Shown here in pieces: positions 16,317 to 24,714 of a stretch of DNA of 64,000 nucleotides (its first letter is position 1; every line of letters begins with the position of its first letter). Both the position numbers and the translations under genes were made by a program. The notes beneath the pieces are model-generated. The model did no database searches. It saw nothing but the letters and a program-made list of their open reading frames with translations, and was not told the origin of the DNA. Source of the DNA: UBA5436 sp050951845 (lineage in GTDB: Bacteria; Bacillota; Clostridia; Saccharofermentanales; DTU023); contig JBMNJV010000001.1 in the NCBI GenBank assembly GCA_050951845.1, positions 868,001 through 932,000 on the forward strand, written 5' to 3'.

Positions 16317-17024
16317 TCAGATTGGCGGCAATTGCTCTAAACGATACCCTTGACCCCAAATAACAGTGATCAATTGGGGATCGGCAGGATTTGCTTCGAT
16401 TTTTTCTCTGATATGTCTTATGTGAACTGCAACTGTTCCATCTGCACCGAAAGCGGGCGATTGCCATACTTCTTCGTAGATTTCGGTAGTTGAGAAAACC
16501 TTGCCCGGTTGTTCCAATAATAGTTTAAGAATATTGTATTCGATCGGAGTCAGAGTTACCGGTTTTCCGTCAACAGTCACTTCACGACTATCTATTTCCA
16601 TTACTAAAGGTCCGGAAACCAGTCGGTTGCCTGACTGCCTGATACCGCCAAGATTTGTATAACGTCTAAGTTGCGAACGTACCCGAGCCACAACTTCCAT
16701 CGGATTAAAAGGTTTGACAATGTAGTCGTCAGCACCGGTATTCAGACCGAAAACTTTATCATGGTCTTCGCTTTTGGCAGTGAGTAAAATGATCGGTATA
16801 TTACTTTTTTCTCTGATTTTTTCTGTGGTATCTATTCCGTCTAATACCGGCATCATAATATCCAACACTATCAAATGAACTTCTTCTTCGGCCAGAATAT
16901 CTAAGACCTGAGCTCCGTTACTTGCTTCAAGAATCCTGTATCCTTCAGCGGACAGATAGATTTTTAAGGCGGCTAAAATATCTTGATCATCGTCACAAAT
17001 TAAGACGGTTTGTTTTTCGTTCAT
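16317..17024 (-). CDS. OmpR/PhoB-family response regulator
   Basis: The 235-residue transcription factor is paired with the downstream kinase. The receiver domain (1-~120) has Asp11/Asp12, phospho-acceptor Asp55 (LIVLDIMMP), Thr82 and Lys104 (YIVKPF). The winged helix-turn-helix (~135-232) shows EYNILKLLLEQPGKVFS and the recognition helix DGTVAVHIRHIREKI. AAGGAG lies seven bases before the ATG. It is the first gene of the leftward operon. Direct TTCTT repeats 11 bp apart upstream (17215-17230) could be its own binding site. Confidence 0.95.
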   Translation of the reverse strand: MNEKQTVLICDDDQDILAALKIYLSAEGYRILEASNGAQVLDILAEEEVHLIVLDIMMPVLDGIDTTEKIREKSNIPIILLTAKSEDHDKVFGLNTGADDYIVKPFNPMEVVARVRSQLRRYTNLGGIRQSGNRLVSGPLVMEIDSREVTVDGKPVTLTPIEYNILKLLLEQPGKVFSTTEIYEEVWQSPAFGADGTVAVHIRHIREKIEANPADPQLITVIWGQGYRLEQLPPI

Positions 17025-17214
17025 AATGCACTCCTTTTTGAAGCGTTTTCCGTGAAGTCAGAATTAATAGTAATTATAGTATTCATTCAAGAATCTAATG
17101 TCTATTATCTCTTTATTTTTTTTAGATTAAAATAAATTTCATGTTTTATTTTCTACCTAATAAGTATATGATAACTGTGCAAAGAATAAAGTAAATCACT
17201 TAAATCTTAAGAAG

Positions 17215-17241
17215 TTCTTTAATAATTCTTAAACAATTTAT
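17215..17241. promoter_or_regulatory. Candidate OmpR-type binding site in a divergent promoter region
   Basis: TTCTT recurs with an 11-bp period at 17215-17219 and 17226-17230, with a weaker TTTAT at 17237. One helical turn between direct half-sites is the usual arrangement for PhoB/OmpR-type regulators. It lies in the 308-bp divergent gap (17025-17332), which is otherwise AT-rich and without genes. Confidence 0.35.
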
Positions 17242-17332
17242 AAGAATTACTAATAACTTATTTATTCAAAATGATTGCTGTTTTATGTTGCATTATAGTC
17301 AATATGATTCGCGAGGTTAGTCGGAGTTGTAT

Positions 17333-18241
17333 ATGAAGTTAGTTTCCAGAAAATTGTTGATTGATGATATCCCGGTAATTGAAATTACTCCTCGGAAATT
17401 ACAGGATCAGTGTGTTCCGTTAATTGTATTCTATCATGGCTGGACTTCGAACAAAGTAAACGGTGCTGATTTTGGTGAAATCATTGCTAAATTCGATTTT
17501 CGTGTTGTTGTACCTGATTGCGCTTACCATGGCGAACGCAATGCTAATCCTTTGAAAATGTGGGATACCCATTTTCTTTTTCTCAGTCTTATGGAAACTG
17601 CGACCGAATTTAAGAAAATAGTTAATTATTATCGAATGAAGGACTTGATTATAAATGACTTCTATTGTGCAGCAGGTGTATCCATGGGCGGTTTAATCAC
17701 AAATATTCTAATTAGAAAATATCCGGGAATAAAAGCTGCCGGAATCTTTATGGCGTCGCCTCAATTACTGAAATTTGCCGAATGGATCAGTTTTGTAGGG
17801 TTAGAAGATATGTTCAGAGCTGCACAAGAATTTTATCCGGGAATTGCATTGCCGGATGAAAGATTACAGCTAGGTATCATCAATAAAGAATCCGATTTGA
17901 TTCTGGAGCTTTTACCCGAATTGGAAAATTTTGATTTAAGTATAAAGCCGGAATCAATTGCGGGTCGTCCGGTTTTTTATTGGCATGCTCAGCCTGATCC
18001 GATGATGCCTTATGAATTAACTGCAGAATTCTGTGAAAATATTAAAGATTTGCCGGAAGCAAAACATGTATATTTCAAAGGTGATGCCGAGGGTTCGCAT
18101 TTTGTTCCTTTGCTTGAAACACGGCGTTTAGCTCTGTTTTTAAAAAACAGTTATCAAGCGTTGGCTTTACCGAACAGTCAAATTGCAAAAAAAGATATTT
18201 GGCAACTGACCAATGAACAAATAATAAAATTCATGCGTTGA
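17333..18241 (+). CDS. Alpha/beta-hydrolase, probable esterase
   Basis: This serine hydrolase has an alpha/beta fold. The nucleophile elbow is GVSMGG, with Ser117 counted from the ATG at 17333. The oxyanion region is YHGWTSNK, Asp of the triad is probably in HAQPDPMMPY and the His is in EGSHFVPLLE near the C-terminus. About 302 residues, with no signal peptide, so cytosolic. I chose the ATG at 17333 because GGAG (17323-17326) lies six bases before it; an in-frame TTG at 17327 would touch that site. The substrate is unknown. It is divergent from the response-regulator gene and may share control with it. Confidence 0.88.
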   Translation: MKLVSRKLLIDDIPVIEITPRKLQDQCVPLIVFYHGWTSNKVNGADFGEIIAKFDFRVVVPDCAYHGERNANPLKMWDTHFLFLSLMETATEFKKIVNYYRMKDLIINDFYCAAGVSMGGLITNILIRKYPGIKAAGIFMASPQLLKFAEWISFVGLEDMFRAAQEFYPGIALPDERLQLGIINKESDLILELLPELENFDLSIKPESIAGRPVFYWHAQPDPMMPYELTAEFCENIKDLPEAKHVYFKGDAEGSHFVPLLETRRLALFLKNSYQALALPNSQIAKKDIWQLTNEQIIKFMR

Positions 18242-18345
18242 TTTAGTTTGCTGATCCAATTAGATTTCAGATTGTTAATTACCTGTATTGTTAATCACCT
18301 ATTCGGCATAATCTGTCCAATTGAACAAATGGTAAGATTTGCCGG

Positions 18346-18599
18346 ACGTGAATTTGATCTTCACGTTCATCTTGCATGCAAATTTTTAAATTGTGAAAAA
18401 TGATATTTGGCAACAGTTAAATGAATATTTTTATAATAATTTTGTGTTGATTTATTCTGTTAATTAATTAAATTTCCGATTTTTGATTGCCTGTTCAGCC
18501 TAATTTATCCGATTCAATAAAAAAATATGATTATATAAACGTGAATATATTTTTCACGTTCTCGGTACATGAAAAAGGACGTGAATCAGTAAGTCACGT
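18346..18599. repeat. Three ACGTGA...TCACGT hairpins in a 579-bp intergenic region
   Basis: The gap 18242-18820 has no gene. It holds three inverted repeats with the same core: 18346-18366 (7-bp arms, 7-nt loop), 18538-18560 (8-bp arms AACGTGAA/TTCACGTT, 7-nt loop) and 18579-18599 (6-bp arms, 9-nt loop). The gap lies between the hydrolase stop and the large surface protein. They may be operator sites or RNA hairpins in the leader of the surface-protein gene. Confidence 0.7.
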
Positions 18600-18820
18600 A
18601 TTGAGTTTGTCTTTTTAAGAAGCTACGATAGAGACATACATAAATTGTATACCTTTTATATTCAGACAATGTGAAAACTGCCTGTGGCATGAATACATGA
18701 GTATTATTATCGGCTGTTTCTGTTTTGATTCAAAAGCCTCTGTTAGTCATGCCCGAATTGCAGAAATAGCAATAACATTAAAGAAAATTGAACATTTAAA
18801 AGAGCAAAGGATAAGGAAAA

Positions 18821-21800
18821 ATGGAGAAACGTAAAAACAAGAAGTCAATACTCATCATCTTGATGTTGCTCATGTCATTAACAATACATTCTTTTCAACC
18901 TGTATTTGCATCAGAAACAGATATTTCCGGGTTGACAGAAACTCCTCAGGATTCCGGATCAGAGAGCCGGGTTTCCGGTGAATTTGAAATGTCAATTTTA
19001 AATGAGGATGAAGGAAATAAGGAAAAATCTCATACAGAAACAGATCTTTTAGAGGAAAACACGGACAATGCAGGTGATTTAGTTGAACCCTCAGGAGCAA
19101 ATCAAGGTGAATCTGAGATACCCGCTTCTGAGAAGTTATTAGAAAATAATAATGCGGAAGATATGATCAAAGACGAAATAATTTCTGATACAAATAATAC
19201 AGATGTTATAAATGAGAAAACGGCAGGAGATACGACACTCTATAATCATTTTTCTGAAGAGGCCGAAATGGTTGCAAATGCAGCAGAAAAGGCAGTGAAA
19301 GCGAATATAAGTGCTGAGACTGATAAGTCTGAAAAGATTGATGAGCTTCTGGCAGATAATTTTAAGACCAAGCAGAGGAATATCGATGAAAACACAACGG
19401 AAATTTTCTTAAACGGTACAAGCGGGGACGATGCCAACGACGGCAGCACGAAAGAAAATGCCGTTAAAACTTTTGCTAAAGCCAGGGAATTAGCGACGAC
19501 TTACCAAGGAATCCGGACCATTTATATCTCGGGTATGGTATCTATTACCGGAGATATTTCTCTTGAAGGTACGAATGCTGTTTTGAAACGTGAAGCTTCT
19601 TATGGCGGATATCTTTTAAGAGTAGCATCAGGTACGTCAGCTACACTTAAAGATATTACGGTTGGCGGTCAAGGTGAATTGATTGAAAACAAAAAATCGT
19701 TAATCTCGGTTGCCGGAACTTTGAATATAAATGACGGTGCAATTCTGGAAAATAATAAAATTGTCAACACTACAGCTAATTATATGACTTCGGAAGGCGG
19801 TGCCATATACAGCATTGGCGGGACGATTAATATGACGGGAGGCGTTATTCGATATAACCAGGCGAATTATGGCGGTGGTGTCTATCTCACTAACAGATCA
19901 ACATTGAATATGAGTGGCGGAACTATTGAAGGAAATAAAGCAAATCGTTTACATGATCCGAATTACAATTATTATTATGCAGCCGGCGGCGGGGTTTTGC
20001 TTCATAACGGATCGATCTTTAATTTATCCGGAACAGGATTGATTAAAAATAATTATTCCGATGAAGTCGGCGGAGGGATAAGTGTCGGATCAAATAGTTG
20101 GAGTCAACCTTCAAGTAAATTATTCATGACCGGAGGAACAGTTGATGGCAATTATGCCGGATCAAGCGGTGGCGGTATTTTTGTTCAATCAAGCCTGGCA
20201 GGAAGTCATGCAATAGCCACAATATCTGCCGGATATATTACAAACAATGTTATGGACGGAACAGGTGTGACAAACAAAGCCTTTGGCGGCGGAGGCATTT
20301 ATGTAAACGGAATAGATCCTAACTATTATGGTTATAAGTGGACAAGCGGAGAGCTCTATCTCACTAATGTAATTATTACCGGCAATGAAGCTACAGGAAC
20401 AGCCGGTGAAGGCGGTGAAGGAGGGGGTTACGCCGGTTGTCCGATCAGTAATACAAAAATCTATCTGAAAGATGGTGCAGCGATCTATCAGAATCTGGGT
20501 ACAGCAGCAAAAGACATATATATTCTCGGTGATTCAAGAGAAGAGGAATGGGCAAGCCATTCCGGTCATCCTGAATACTTTATTTCCGATACGATGCTCG
20601 GCGGTGTGCCCTATCACTGGAAAGACAATGACGGTGAGGAAGTTCCGTTAAACAGACTTTCGGGTAAATTGATGATAGATGGTGAATCCATTGATTTACA
20701 AACAGACGAAGCAGCTGATGCTAATACAAACAATTTAGCTAAAGTATTTATTACGGGAAACAAATCCACAACACGTGGCGGGGGAATTGGCAGTAACGGT
20801 AATGTGACAATCGGCACAGCTGATCCGACAATCGAAATTCAGGTAAGTAAAGTTTGGGACGATGAAAACAATAAAGGAGAAAAACGTCCTTCTGCCGTCA
20901 TTGTCGAACTGTGGCGCAAGCTTAAAGATAGCACGGAAGAACCGATCTATATAGGTCATGAAACTTTGACACCGGATGAGAATGGAAATTGGAATTTGAA
21001 GTTTGTTAATTTGCCGCAATCTGACGGACTCGGTAATGAATATGAATACAGTATTAAAGAGCGAAAAGTTCCGGGTTATATTTCTGAAATCAGTGGTGAT
21101 GCTGATGCCGGTTTTACACTGACAAACAGCCTTGAGCCGGAAAAGGTTGAAGTTGCCGGCAGTAAAAAATGGCTGGACAATAACAATCAGGACGGTAAGC
21201 GTCCGGAAAAAATTACAATCCGTCTATTCAAAAACGATGCAGAAATTGATTCGAAGACAGTTACTGCCGCAGACGGTTGGGCATGGAGTTTTACTGATTT
21301 GCTGAAGTATGACAACACCGGTCAGCTGATTACTTACACGATTAAAGAAGATACGGTAGTCGGCTACATCTCAAATATCTCCGGCTACGATGTGACTAAC
21401 AGCTATACACCGAGCAAGACATCTGTTAAAGTCACGAAAGCCTGGGACGATGGTAATGATCAAGATGGTTTCAGACCGGAGAGCATAACGGTAAAACTTC
21501 TGGCTGACAATGTCGCAACAGGCGATGAGCTGATCTTGAACCGAACAAATAACTGGACCGGTATATTCAGTGAGCTCGATGAATACAAGGCAGGTCAGAA
21601 GATAGTTTATACGATAGAAGAAGTAGAAGCAGGAAATGGATATACTTCAATAATCACCGGAGATGCTGCTGCAGGTTTTACTGTAACAAATGCAAGAACC
21701 CCGGAAACAGTGGATATTTCAGGTATAAAAACCTGGGATGATGCTGATAACCAAGACGGCAAGCGACCGGAATCGATAACAATTCGTTTGTTCAAGAACC

Positions 21801-22804
21801 GGGCAGAGTATGCTTTTAGAACTGTTACGGCAGATGATGGCTGGGCATGGTCATTTACCGACTTGCCGAAGTATGAAGCAGGTAAATTAATAACATATTC
21901 AATCACAGAAGATGTTGTAGATTATTACACTGCAGTTATCAATAATTATGATGTAACCAATACCTATACTCCTGATAAAACAAGTGTGCAGGTTACGAAA
22001 ACGTGGGACGATAACAATGATCAGGATGGTATCCGACCGGAAAGTGTAACGATAAAACTCTTAGCTGACGGTGTGCCGACAGGTGATGAGCTGGTCTTGA
22101 ACGAAATGAATAACTGGACAGGAACGTTCAGTGACTTGGATGAGTATAAAGCCGGAGTAAAGATTATTTATACGGTTGCAGAAATGGCAGTACAACGATA
22201 CACTTCTTCCGTTTCCGGTGATGTTAATCAAGGTTTTGTGATAACGAACTATCATGAGCCGACCGAGCCGACCGAGCCGACCGAGCCTACCGAGCCTACC
22301 GAGCCGACCGAGCCTACTGAGCCGACCGAACCGACTGAGCCAACCGAGCCGACCGAGCCTACCGAGCCTAACGAGCCGACCGAACCGACTGAGCCAACCG
22401 AGCCGACCGAGCCGACCGAGCCTACTGAGCCGACCGAACCGACCGAGCCTACCGAGCCTACTGAGCCGACCGAGCCTACTGAGCCGAGCGAGCCTAACGA
22501 GCCGACTGAGCCTACTGAGCCGAGCGAGCCTAACGAGCCGACTGAGCCTAGCGAGCCGACTGAGCCTAGCGAGCCGACTGAGCCAATCAAGCCGACGGAA
22601 CGAATTGAACCGACTGAGTTTACTCAACCGACCGAGACAACCAAGCCAACCGAACCGGCTAAACCGGCTGAAACGTCTCCTGTTTCTCCCAAAACCGGAG
22701 AAAGCGGCGGAGTGTATTGGTGTTTGAGTTTGGTATTATTATCTGTAAGCGGTTTATTCGTGATCATGCGCAGGAAAATAAATTTGTCTAAACCGAGAGA
22801 TTAA
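18821..22804 (+). CDS. Sortase-anchored surface protein: beta-helix repeats, five Cna_B domains, EPT stalk
   Basis: This secreted, wall-anchored protein has 1327 residues. It has a signal peptide (1-~31, cut after VFA), an acidic Ser/Thr-rich linker, and a right-handed parallel beta-helix-like region (~195-670) with repeated GGxIxxxGGTINMTGGxIxxN motifs, like Pmp/pectate-lyase-type adhesins. Five Cna_B domains follow (~672-1143). Each begins with KxWDD-x-N-x-QDGxRP and ends in GFxxTN or an equivalent, and carries Lys and Glu candidates (YTIKE, YTIEE) for internal isopeptide bonds. A long Glu-Pro-Thr wall-spanning repeat precedes SPKTG, a variant LPxTG sortase signal, then a hydrophobic helix and RRK. 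An adhesin or stalk role is inference. No sortase gene is in the window. The C-terminal repeats are a nine-base minisatellite that could change length. Confidence 0.92.
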   Translation: MEKRKNKKSILIILMLLMSLTIHSFQPVFASETDISGLTETPQDSGSESRVSGEFEMSILNEDEGNKEKSHTETDLLEENTDNAGDLVEPSGANQGESEIPASEKLLENNNAEDMIKDEIISDTNNTDVINEKTAGDTTLYNHFSEEAEMVANAAEKAVKANISAETDKSEKIDELLADNFKTKQRNIDENTTEIFLNGTSGDDANDGSTKENAVKTFAKARELATTYQGIRTIYISGMVSITGDISLEGTNAVLKREASYGGYLLRVASGTSATLKDITVGGQGELIENKKSLISVAGTLNINDGAILENNKIVNTTANYMTSEGGAIYSIGGTINMTGGVIRYNQANYGGGVYLTNRSTLNMSGGTIEGNKANRLHDPNYNYYYAAGGGVLLHNGSIFNLSGTGLIKNNYSDEVGGGISVGSNSWSQPSSKLFMTGGTVDGNYAGSSGGGIFVQSSLAGSHAIATISAGYITNNVMDGTGVTNKAFGGGGIYVNGIDPNYYGYKWTSGELYLTNVIITGNEATGTAGEGGEGGGYAGCPISNTKIYLKDGAAIYQNLGTAAKDIYILGDSREEEWASHSGHPEYFISDTMLGGVPYHWKDNDGEEVPLNRLSGKLMIDGESIDLQTDEAADANTNNLAKVFITGNKSTTRGGGIGSNGNVTIGTADPTIEIQVSKVWDDENNKGEKRPSAVIVELWRKLKDSTEEPIYIGHETLTPDENGNWNLKFVNLPQSDGLGNEYEYSIKERKVPGYISEISGDADAGFTLTNSLEPEKVEVAGSKKWLDNNNQDGKRPEKITIRLFKNDAEIDSKTVTAADGWAWSFTDLLKYDNTGQLITYTIKEDTVVGYISNISGYDVTNSYTPSKTSVKVTKAWDDGNDQDGFRPESITVKLLADNVATGDELILNRTNNWTGIFSELDEYKAGQKIVYTIEEVEAGNGYTSIITGDAAAGFTVTNARTPETVDISGIKTWDDADNQDGKRPESITIRLFKNRAEYAFRTVTADDGWAWSFTDLPKYEAGKLITYSITEDVVDYYTAVINNYDVTNTYTPDKTSVQVTKTWDDNNDQDGIRPESVTIKLLADGVPTGDELVLNEMNNWTGTFSDLDEYKAGVKIIYTVAEMAVQRYTSSVSGDVNQGFVITNYHEPTEPTEPTEPTEPTEPTEPTEPTEPTEPTEPTEPTEPNEPTEPTEPTEPTEPTEPTEPTEPTEPTEPTEPTEPTEPSEPNEPTEPTEPSEPNEPTEPSEPTEPSEPTEPIKPTERIEPTEFTQPTETTKPTEPAKPAETSPVSPKTGESGGVYWCLSLVLLSVSGLFVIMRRKINLSKPRD
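22256..22587 (+). repeat. 9-bp minisatellite encoding Glu-Pro-Thr/Ser/Asn repeats
   Basis: About 37 in-frame copies of GAGCCNACC-like units at the 3' end of the surface-protein gene. Many neighbouring copies are identical at the DNA level (CCGACCGAGCCGACCGAGCC), so slippage or unequal recombination could alter stalk length without a frameshift. Shadow frames on the other strand give artificial Gly-Ser-Val proteins. Confidence 0.9.
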
Positions 22805-22863
22805 TAATAAAATCTTAGTATTAATAACAAAATCGGATTCGTGAAACAAAAACATCGAAATAA

Positions 22864-22887
22864 AGCCGGAGAATACTCCGGCTTTTT
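22864..22887 (+). terminator. Rho-independent terminator of the surface-protein gene
   Basis: A perfect 8-bp stem AGCCGGAG/CTCCGGCT with AATA loop, running directly into TTTTT, 60 bp after the stop codon. Confidence 0.93.
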
Positions 22888-22919
22888 GTCTTAAAATATA
22901 TCTTATTCATTCAAGCACC

Positions 22920-22977
22920 TTGCACAGAATTTAAGGTTATGTCGTAAATTTGTTGAATAAACTTAAAAAGTGTGCAA
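22920..22977. repeat. 58-bp imperfect palindromic repeat, copy 1
   Basis: Begins TTGCACA and ends TGTGCAA. The arms continue as imperfect complements (TTTAAG with CTTAAA), so a transcript would fold into one long hairpin. It is followed by a 24-bp tail (ACCCAACCTGAAAAAGAGG then T) that also follows copy 3. Copies 2-4 lie beyond the IS3 element. Confidence 0.8.
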
Positions 22978-23034
22978 ACCCAACCTGAAAAAGAGGTTTT
23001 TGAGGTGTCCCCCAAAAAGTGGAGTTTTATTTTG

Positions 23035-23904
23035 CTAAACAGTTTTGTTTAAGTAATAGTATTCCATAGGTGTTAAATAATTGTTAGATTGATGAGGTCT
23101 TAGTTTAGGATAAAAGTCCCATGTGTACTCTAAAACCTCTCTAGCGGCATGTTCTATTGTTTTATATCTTTTGTCAAGCCACTCTGTTTTCATTTTTCCA
23201 AAGAAACTTTCCATTGGTGCGTTGTCCCAAGGATCTCCTACTCGGCACATACTACAGATAAGACCATGTTGCTCTAAAAGATCTCTATAATCTTTGGAGG
23301 CATAGGTCGAACCTTGATCTGAATGACAAATACAATCTAAAAAACTCTTCGGACCTATATTACGTGTTATCATATCTTTCAATGCTCCAATCACAAGAAA
23401 ACGATCATTATTCAAACTCATATGTAGACCCAAGGGCATTCTGCCATAGAGATCTAAAATTACTGCTGCATAGAATGTTCCTTCTTCCGTTTGAATATAA
23501 GTCGTATCGCTGACAAGTTTCTCTTTTGGTCCTTTGGCTGTAAAATCTCTTTTTAATAAATCTTCTGCTATAGGCTCTTGATGATTAGAATTTGTCGTTG
23601 ATACATACTTCTTCTTAGTACGTGAACGAAGGCCTTGCTCTCTCATTAAACGCTCTACACGCTTGTGATTTAACTTTTTCTTGCGATTCTTATTAATCAA
23701 ATTCGTAATCTTTCTAACTCCAAAAATACCTCGATATTTGAAGAATAAGGATCGGATCTCTTCCGTCAATTGAATGTTTTCTTCTTCTCGCTTTGTTAAC
23801 AACCAGTCTTCTTTTTTCTTTAACCATTTGTAATATCCACTTTCCGAGACATTTAAACAACCGGCCATTCTAATTATGCTATGTTCCTGACGATTGGCAT
23901 ACAT
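23035..23904 (-). CDS. IS3-family transposase catalytic subunit OrfB
   Basis: This 289-residue DDE integrase acts on the ends of this IS. An HTH_21-like region (GVRKITNLINKNRKKKLNHKR) leads into the catalytic core: Asp in SDTTYIQTEEG, Asp in CHSDQGSTYAS and Glu in NAPMESFFGKMKTEW. The C-terminus (LRPHQSNNYLTPMEYY) is typical. It is in the -1 frame relative to orfA, and that frame is open upstream of its ATG, so it is probably made mainly as an OrfAB fusion by frameshifting at the A7 tract (minus strand, 23952-23958). Confidence 0.93.
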   Translation of the reverse strand: MYANRQEHSIIRMAGCLNVSESGYYKWLKKKEDWLLTKREEENIQLTEEIRSLFFKYRGIFGVRKITNLINKNRKKKLNHKRVERLMREQGLRSRTKKKYVSTTNSNHQEPIAEDLLKRDFTAKGPKEKLVSDTTYIQTEEGTFYAAVILDLYGRMPLGLHMSLNNDRFLVIGALKDMITRNIGPKSFLDCICHSDQGSTYASKDYRDLLEQHGLICSMCRVGDPWDNAPMESFFGKMKTEWLDKRYKTIEHAAREVLEYTWDFYPKLRPHQSNNYLTPMEYYYLNKTV

Positions 23905-23915
23905 AAATGCATATA

Positions 23916-24233
23916 TTACTCTCGGTCTATCTTTGCTAGAAAGGCCGCGGCTTTTTTTAAGATTTGCACCTCTTCCTCTAATTCCGCAATACGTTTACTA
24001 GCTTCTTCATTTTCTTTTTCTAATTCATATCGTGTCAGACCACGTCGGTTCCCCCGAACTCGATTGAAACCTTGCTCTCCATATTCTTTGTAGATGTTCT
24101 TCCAATAAATAATTGTTTTTGTCTTTACACCATATTTTTCAGCCAATAGATACTCCATGCCATCATAACCTGGCGATAGTGCCTCTTTTGCCACCTGTAT
24201 CTTGTACAAACGACTATATTTCTTGTGATCCAT
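23916..24233 (-). CDS. IS3-family transposase subunit OrfA
   Basis: 105 residues from the ATG at 24233, chosen because GGAGG lies six bases before it. The frame is open further upstream, to 24314, but that part overlaps the IS terminal repeat. It contains a helix-turn-helix (EYLLAEKYGVKTKTIIYWKNIY) and a C-terminal coiled coil ending in VQILKKAAAFLAK. The slippery run A AAA AAA G, read in frame Leu-Lys-Lys, lies 12 codons before the stop and lets ribosomes shift to the orfB frame. Confidence 0.9.
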   Translation of the reverse strand: MDHKKYSRLYKIQVAKEALSPGYDGMEYLLAEKYGVKTKTIIYWKNIYKEYGEQGFNRVRGNRRGLTRYELEKENEEASKRIAELEEEVQILKKAAAFLAKIDRE

Positions 24234-24313
24234 TCTGTCCTCCCTCAAGCTTCTAATTCTATTGTATAATTTTTCTCCACTTTTTGGGGGACAGTTCACT
24301 TTCTCAGAGTTCA

Positions 24314-24370
24314 TACACAGAATTTAAGGTTATGTCGTAAATATGTTGAATAAACTTAAAAAGTGTGCAA
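24314..24370. repeat. 58-bp imperfect palindromic repeat, copy 2
   Basis: Same core as copy 1 (shared 20-mer AATTTAAGGTTATGTCGTAA), with TACACAG at the left end instead of TGCACAG, which weakens the terminal pairing. Only six bases separate it from copy 3. Confidence 0.8.
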
Positions 24371-24376
24371 GGTTCA

Positions 24377-24433
24377 TACACAGAATTTAAGGTTATGTCG
24401 TAAATATGTTGAATAAACTTAAAAAGTGTGCAA
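24377..24433. repeat. 58-bp imperfect palindromic repeat, copy 3
   Basis: Identical in sequence to copy 2 over the whole unit, and followed by the same tail as copy 1 (ACCCAACCTGAAAAAGAGGT then TTTTCTCAGAG). This intact tail shows what the IS target looked like before insertion. Confidence 0.8.
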
Positions 24434-24468
24434 ACCCAACCTGAAAAAGAGGTTTTTCTCAGAGTTCA

Positions 24469-24525
24469 TGCACAGAATTTAAGGTTGTACCGTAAATTTG
24501 TTGAATAAACTTAAAAAGTGTGCAA
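24469..24525. repeat. 58-bp imperfect palindromic repeat, copy 4
   Basis: The most diverged copy (GTTGTACCGTAAATTTG in the centre) but it keeps TGCACA at the left and TGTGCAA at the right. Confidence 0.8.
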
Positions 24526-24659
24526 GCCATAAAGATTATTTATGTAAACAATTTCCAAAACGATTCTTATTTGATTTTCATTTCTTAGGTTTAATTAAAT
24601 TTGCCTGTTTTTTAATAAAATTAAAGTCTTATTTAATATAATTGAAATAAAAATGAATA

Positions 24660-24688
24660 TTGACTTTAATAAAGTTAAATTATACTAT
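24660..24688 (+). promoter_or_regulatory. Promoter upstream of the DUF2089 gene
   Basis: TTGACT (24660-24665), a 17-bp spacer, TACTAT (24683-24688), 27 bp before the ATG. An inverted TTAAAGTC/GACTTTAA pair (near 24622 and at 24662-24669) overlaps the -35 and could be an operator. Confidence 0.5.
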
Positions 24689-24714
24689 GTATATCAAGTC
24701 GAGTGGAGATTTTT

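Larger units (their letters stand above)
23002..24299 (-). mobile_element. IS3-family insertion sequence, second type, complete
   Basis: About 1298 bp. Perfect 19-bp inverted repeats beginning TGTCCCCCAAAAAG lie at 23006-23024 and 24275-24293, a few bases inside the ends. The flanks match the intact repeat spacer at 24438-24470: five T before the left end and TTT after the right end fit a 3-bp TTT target duplication. The exact edge is uncertain by one base. OrfA and orfB are on the minus strand and both look intact. Confidence 0.9.

Noticed and set aside
22061..22627. Minus-strand frames rich in Arg-Leu-Ser or Gly-Ser-Val repeats
   Set aside because: Shadows of the 9-bp Glu-Pro-Thr minisatellite in the surface-protein gene.
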